16,648 bases of DNA from Eubacterium sp. AM49-13BH (GTDB taxonomy: Bacteria; Bacillota; Clostridia; Lachnospirales; Lachnospiraceae): NCBI RefSeq assembly GCF_003464165.1, contig NZ_QSEK01000043.1, forward strand, positions 1-16,648. Reading direction: 5' to 3'. Numbering within the stretch: the first letter of the stretch is position 1; each line of letters begins with the position of its first letter. The notes beneath the pieces are model-generated. The model saw only the letters and a program-made list of their open reading frames with translations. It made no database searches and was not told the DNA's origin. This document shows positions 14,003-16,648 of this stretch, piece by piece. The position numbers and the translations under genes were made by a program.

Positions 14003-14785
14003 ATGGAAATTTTAAGTTCATTTTGCACAGTATTTATCAGCATGTTGATAATTTTACTTTTATTGATATGCATATATTTATATTTCTTTTCAGGTCTCAG
14101 GGCGTTGAGAAATATTAAGCCATCTTGCTATATTTCTTATGATAAGAACCATTTTGATAAAGATTTTGAGTTTAAATGTGAATTTTGTGGTTCAATTGTA
14201 TCTTCAAAGGATGCAAAATGTCCTAAGTGTGCGGGCGATTTCGGCAAAAATAAAGAATATTTATCAAAGAGACGGGCTATGAATCAGAAGTATCTGCAGT
14301 ATCTTAAGACTCAGGAAAATGCTATTGAGAAAGAGATAGACCATATAACTGACACATTAAAGTCGGTTAAGAGATACAAGCTGATTCGCCATAAATATCT
14401 GAATTTTGATATAGAAATTCCGCCTGTTTATAAGCCGGCAACAGATTATGAGTTTACATGTGAATATTGCAATAATAAATTAAGAGGCAGGAGTACAGAT
14501 AAATGTGGCTGCAGTAACTGCGGTGCTTCATATCAGGAAAATCTGGAGTTACTGGTGCGCGAAGAGGAAGATCAGCTTGAAAAATGCCATTATGAAGAAT
14601 ATATGAAACTGAGGGATTTGGAGATAGAGCAGAATATCAGGAATGAACAAAGAGATGCAAGAGTTGATGAAAAGTATAAGACACCTATTGGATTGGCTGA
14701 AAAAAAGGGAAAGTATATTGCTCTCTTCATTATAGTGGTGTTAATGGTAATTTCGGCTGGGATAACATTTTTGATTAATGAATAG
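14003..14785 (+). CDS. Two-TM membrane protein with two zinc ribbons
   Basis: This 260-aa protein has an N-terminal membrane segment (about 8-30), a first zinc ribbon with C59-x2-C62 and C73-x2-C76, a charged helical linker (about 85-130), a second ribbon with C153/C156 and C168/C170/C173, another charged coiled-coil-like helix (185-225), and a C-terminal membrane segment (about 238-258). The two ribbons share the form (D/Y)-(F/Y)-E-F-x-C-E-(F/Y)-C, so one may be a copy of the other. Both ends would sit in the membrane with the metal domains on one face. No family name is offered; the function is unknown. The start follows GAGGGAG (13991-13997). A bidirectional terminator at 14810-14840 separates it from the convergent MIF gene. 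Confidence 0.75.
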   Translation: MEILSSFCTVFISMLIILLLLICIYLYFFSGLRALRNIKPSCYISYDKNHFDKDFEFKCEFCGSIVSSKDAKCPKCAGDFGKNKEYLSKRRAMNQKYLQYLKTQENAIEKEIDHITDTLKSVKRYKLIRHKYLNFDIEIPPVYKPATDYEFTCEYCNNKLRGRSTDKCGCSNCGASYQENLELLVREEEDQLEKCHYEEYMKLRDLEIEQNIRNEQRDARVDEKYKTPIGLAEKKGKYIALFIIVVLMVISAGITFLINE

Positions 14786-14809
14786 TACATACAAATGCAT
14801 TGATAAATA

Positions 14810-14840
14810 AAGGAGAGTCACCGGCAAAGTGGCTCTCCTT
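14810..14840. terminator. Bidirectional terminator between convergent genes
   Basis: AAGGAGAGTCAC (14810-14821) and GTGGCTCTCCTT (14829-14840) form a 12-bp stem with one G-U and a seven-base loop. It serves the plus-strand zinc-ribbon gene and the minus-strand MIF gene, which ends at 14849. Confidence 0.75.
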
Positions 14841-14848
14841 CTTTCATA

Positions 14849-15193
14849 TCAGAAATTATCTCCATTCCATCCCCAGTTAGAGACGGCCTGATACTTAACA
14901 TACACATGGTCAGGTGCGATTCCGAGAACATCATTGAAAATGTCACATATCTGTCCAGTAAGTTTTGAGAATGCAGCCGGATTCTCGCTGCCATAGACAC
15001 TTACTTCAACCATTGCCATAGGTTCGTCATTGCTTCCTCTGAAATAGAGTCTGTAATCAGGCTCAAAACCGACCATAAGCCAGCTTTCAGATTTGCCGGG
15101 AATAGTTTGGATAGCCTGTCCAAGGCGTGATTTAATCTCTGTTTCCTGCGCTTCTGAGAGAGAAGTGCTAATCTTAGAATTAATAAATGGCAT
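14849..15193 (-). CDS. MIF-like tautomerase-superfamily protein
   Basis: This 114-aa protein starts MPFINSKIST, with the catalytic Pro2 of the tautomerase/MIF superfamily (exposed after removal of Met1). It ends VYVKYQAVSNWGWNGDNF, matching the DRVYINYYDM...VGWN..TF end of animal MIF. K34 lies where MIF has its active-site Lys. The human MIF CxxC redox pair is absent (EPMAMVEV here), so a tautomerase-type function is likelier than a thiol one. It should be a cytosolic trimer. The start follows GAGGT on the minus strand (about 15204-15200). The gene lies downstream of the symporter on the same strand with a 73-base gap; TATAAT (15245-15240, minus strand) may be a -10 box of its own. Confidence 0.88.
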   Translation of the reverse strand: MPFINSKISTSLSEAQETEIKSRLGQAIQTIPGKSESWLMVGFEPDYRLYFRGSNDEPMAMVEVSVYGSENPAAFSKLTGQICDIFNDVLGIAPDHVYVKYQAVSNWGWNGDNF

Positions 15194-15266
15194 ATATTTA
15201 CCTCATTTCTACGCTGTGGCGCGTGCAATTGATAAGTTAATTATAACACTTTATTTGTAAAAATGT

Positions 15267-16490
15267 TTAATTGCCGGCATCTTCTTTTATGCCTTCTTTA
15301 ATACCGTGTCGCTCTGCATATCCAGTCAGGATAAGTGTGAGCGCACCGTCGCCTGTTACATTGCAGGCTGTTCCAAAGCTGTCCTGAAGTGCAAATATTG
15401 TAAGCATAAGGGCAGTTCCAGTGTCGTTAAATCCGAGCACACCGGTAATAAGTCCGAGCGAAGCCATAACCGTTCCGCCAGGTACACCAGGCGCGCCGAT
15501 TGCAAATATTCCGAGAAGCACGCAGAACAGAATCATAGTTCCGGCTGATGGAATAGTGCCATACAAAATCTTAGATACAGTCATGCAGAAAAATACCTCT
15601 GTCAGCACTGAGCCGCACAAATGTATATTTGCAAACAAAGGAATTCCAAATGAGACCATATCCTTTCTCAAAACCTTTGATTTGCCGGCACACTGGAGTG
15701 CAACTGCGAGTGTGGCAGCAGATGACATTGTTCCAATTGATGTCAGGTATGCAGGACCGTAATGTCTGATTACTTCAACCGGGTTCTTCTTAGAATACAA
15801 TCCGGCGATTGTGTAAAGCAGAGCCATCCAAATGTAATGTCCGATTAATACAATAATTATAATTTTCAGGAACACTGGAACCTGCTTTGTTATTGAACCT
15901 TCGTATGAGAGTCCGCAGAAAGTAAGTCCAATGAAAAATGGAAGAATCGGTATCATGATTCTTGAAACTATCGCAAGCACGATTTTCTGGAATTCTTCAA
16001 GCAGGTCAGAGATTAACTCAGCCTTTGTCCATGCCGCTGCGAGTCCGATCATGATAGAGAACACGAGAGCACTCATAACAGGCATAATCTGCGGAATCGA
16101 CAATTCAAACACTGCCGCAGGCAGTTCCTTCAATCCATCCGCTGTAGATGAAATTGACAAATGTGGTATCAGCGCATATCCGGCAGCAGTCGAGAACAAA
16201 GCTGCTCCGACAGATGAAGAATATGCGATAGTTACTGCAATAAGAAGCAGCTTAGACGCATTTTTACCCATCTGTGTAATCGAAGGTGCGATAAATGCGA
16301 TAATAATCAGCGGAATGCAGAAATTAATAATCTGGTTAAGAATATATTTCAGCGTCACCACAATATTTAATATGGCCTTTGAAAATGCATTGCCATCCGT
16401 CGAACTGAGCACCAGCCCGATAACAACGCCAGCCAGAACACTTACCATCAGCTTGAACGGCAGGCTGTTCCAAAAATTAGTTTTCCTCAT
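15267..16490 (-). CDS. SDF/DAACS-family cation symporter with divergent binding residues
   Basis: This 407-aa membrane protein has the dicarboxylate/amino acid:cation symporter fold: eight hydrophobic segments plus the two re-entrant loops. HP1 is SIGTMSSAATL (251-261), HP2 is GAPGVPGG (332-339), and TM8 is DSFGTACNVTGD (370-381). The TM7 motif, normally N-M-D-G-T, reads H290-L-C-G-S294. At TM8 the usual Arg (R397 of GltPh) is G373, while D370, T374, N377 and D381 are kept. This argues against an aspartate/glutamate substrate and for altered ion coupling; the real substrate is unknown. I choose ATG 16490 because AAGGAG (minus strand) lies nine bases before it; the ATG at 16508 would place that site inside the gene. 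Confidence 0.88.
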   Translation of the reverse strand: MRKTNFWNSLPFKLMVSVLAGVVIGLVLSSTDGNAFSKAILNIVVTLKYILNQIINFCIPLIIIAFIAPSITQMGKNASKLLLIAVTIAYSSSVGAALFSTAAGYALIPHLSISSTADGLKELPAAVFELSIPQIMPVMSALVFSIMIGLAAAWTKAELISDLLEEFQKIVLAIVSRIMIPILPFFIGLTFCGLSYEGSITKQVPVFLKIIIIVLIGHYIWMALLYTIAGLYSKKNPVEVIRHYGPAYLTSIGTMSSAATLAVALQCAGKSKVLRKDMVSFGIPLFANIHLCGSVLTEVFFCMTVSKILYGTIPSAGTMILFCVLLGIFAIGAPGVPGGTVMASLGLITGVLGFNDTGTALMLTIFALQDSFGTACNVTGDGALTLILTGYAERHGIKEGIKEDAGN

Positions 16491-16525
16491 TAAATAAATC
16501 TCCTTCATTTGTTTGGTTGAGAAAA

Positions 16526-16554
16526 ATTATAATATATGGGATTGGAAATAACAA
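16526..16554 (-). promoter_or_regulatory. Promoter of the symporter gene
   Basis: On the minus strand, TTGTTA (16554-16549) and a perfect TATAAT (16531-16526) are 17 bases apart, about 36 bases before the start codon. The MIF gene may be read from it as well, since no clear terminator lies between the two. Confidence 0.55.
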
Positions 16555-16583
16555 TGGAAAGGTTTGGGGATAGGATAATAATG

Positions 16584-16602
16584 TGTAATTAATTAAATTA
16601 CA
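16584..16602. promoter_or_regulatory. Palindromic operator-like site
   Basis: TGTAATT (16584-16590) and AATTACA (16596-16602) are perfect inverted arms around AATTA. The site lies just before the -35 box of the plus-strand promoter. A further half-site, TGTAATTTAA (16638-16647), is the exact inverse of TTAAATTACA (16593-16602) and lies after the -10 box. Confidence 0.5.
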
Positions 16603-16604
16603 TC

Positions 16605-16632
16605 TTGACAATATCTAAGAATATGGTATTAT
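16605..16632 (+). promoter_or_regulatory. Plus-strand promoter for a gene beyond the window
   Basis: A perfect TTGACA (16605-16610) and TATTAT (16627-16632) are 16 bases apart. Transcription would begin near 16639, within the operator-like half-site, and run out of the window. It is divergent from the symporter promoter. Confidence 0.65.
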
Positions 16633-16648
16633 AAAAATGTAATTTAAC

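Noticed and set aside
15421..15762. 113-codon plus-strand open frame opposite the symporter
   Set aside because: Antisense shadow; Pro/Ser/Thr-rich composition reflects the reverse of membrane-helix codons.
15931..16497. 188-codon plus-strand open frame opposite the symporter
   Set aside because: Antisense shadow of a clear membrane protein gene, with no start signals.
1..16648. CRISPR array, rRNA or tRNA genes
   Set aside because: No regularly spaced repeats and no tRNA- or rRNA-like sequence were seen on either strand by eye.

Overview
The window looks like chromosomal DNA from a low-GC Gram-positive anaerobe, most likely a gut member of the Clostridia close to Lachnospiraceae. This rests on AT-rich coding sequence, strong AGGAGG-type ribosome binding sites, short intrinsic terminators, and gene types common in that group (TnpV, a DUF6040-like membrane protein, holin-like toxin peptides, a bacterial MIF homologue). 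The species is not determined.

Left part (1-4128): an unrecognised 206-aa protein, a nonsense-broken zinc-ribbon peptide, then a tight plus-strand run of small accessory enzymes: HD hydrolase, NUDIX hydrolase, a pyrophosphatase-like protein that has lost its start codon, a GrpB-family protein and a double GNAT acetyltransferase. The GNAT gene sits behind what reads as a complete attenuation leader: promoter, 20-codon Tyr-rich leader peptide ending R-T-R-L, hairpin, and an intrinsic terminator. The 3' arm of the hairpin can instead pair with the 5' arm of the terminator. This is the clearest new regulatory system in the window.

Middle-left part (4130-6080): a type I toxin-antitoxin-like locus with a small hydrophobic peptide and a convergent RNA. 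It is followed by decayed mobile-element genes: a minus-strand remnant, a frameshifted DUF6040-like membrane protein, and a TnpV-like gene with an early amber codon.

Central accessory island (6200-12327): an AAA ATPase overlapping a TOPRIM/RloB-like protein (AbiL/RloAB type, likely phage defence), an 867-aa protein carrying many zinc ribbons, a PD-(D/E)xK-like nuclease core and two NUMOD1-like modules, and a RhuM-family protein whose gene contains a 27-bp interrupted palindrome.

Right part (12640-16648): an ArsC/Spx-like thioredoxin-fold protein, small unknown genes and remnants, a two-TM zinc-ribbon protein, then on the minus strand a MIF-family protein and an SDF-family (DAACS) symporter with unusual residues at key ion and substrate positions. 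The last 70 bases hold a plus-strand promoter flanked by TGTAATT/AATTACA operator-like repeats, serving a gene beyond the window.

Several genes between 700 and 5700 carry single lesions (two in-frame TAGs, one lost start codon, one frameshift). This suggests a decaying mobile-element region, although sequencing error cannot be excluded from the sequence alone.
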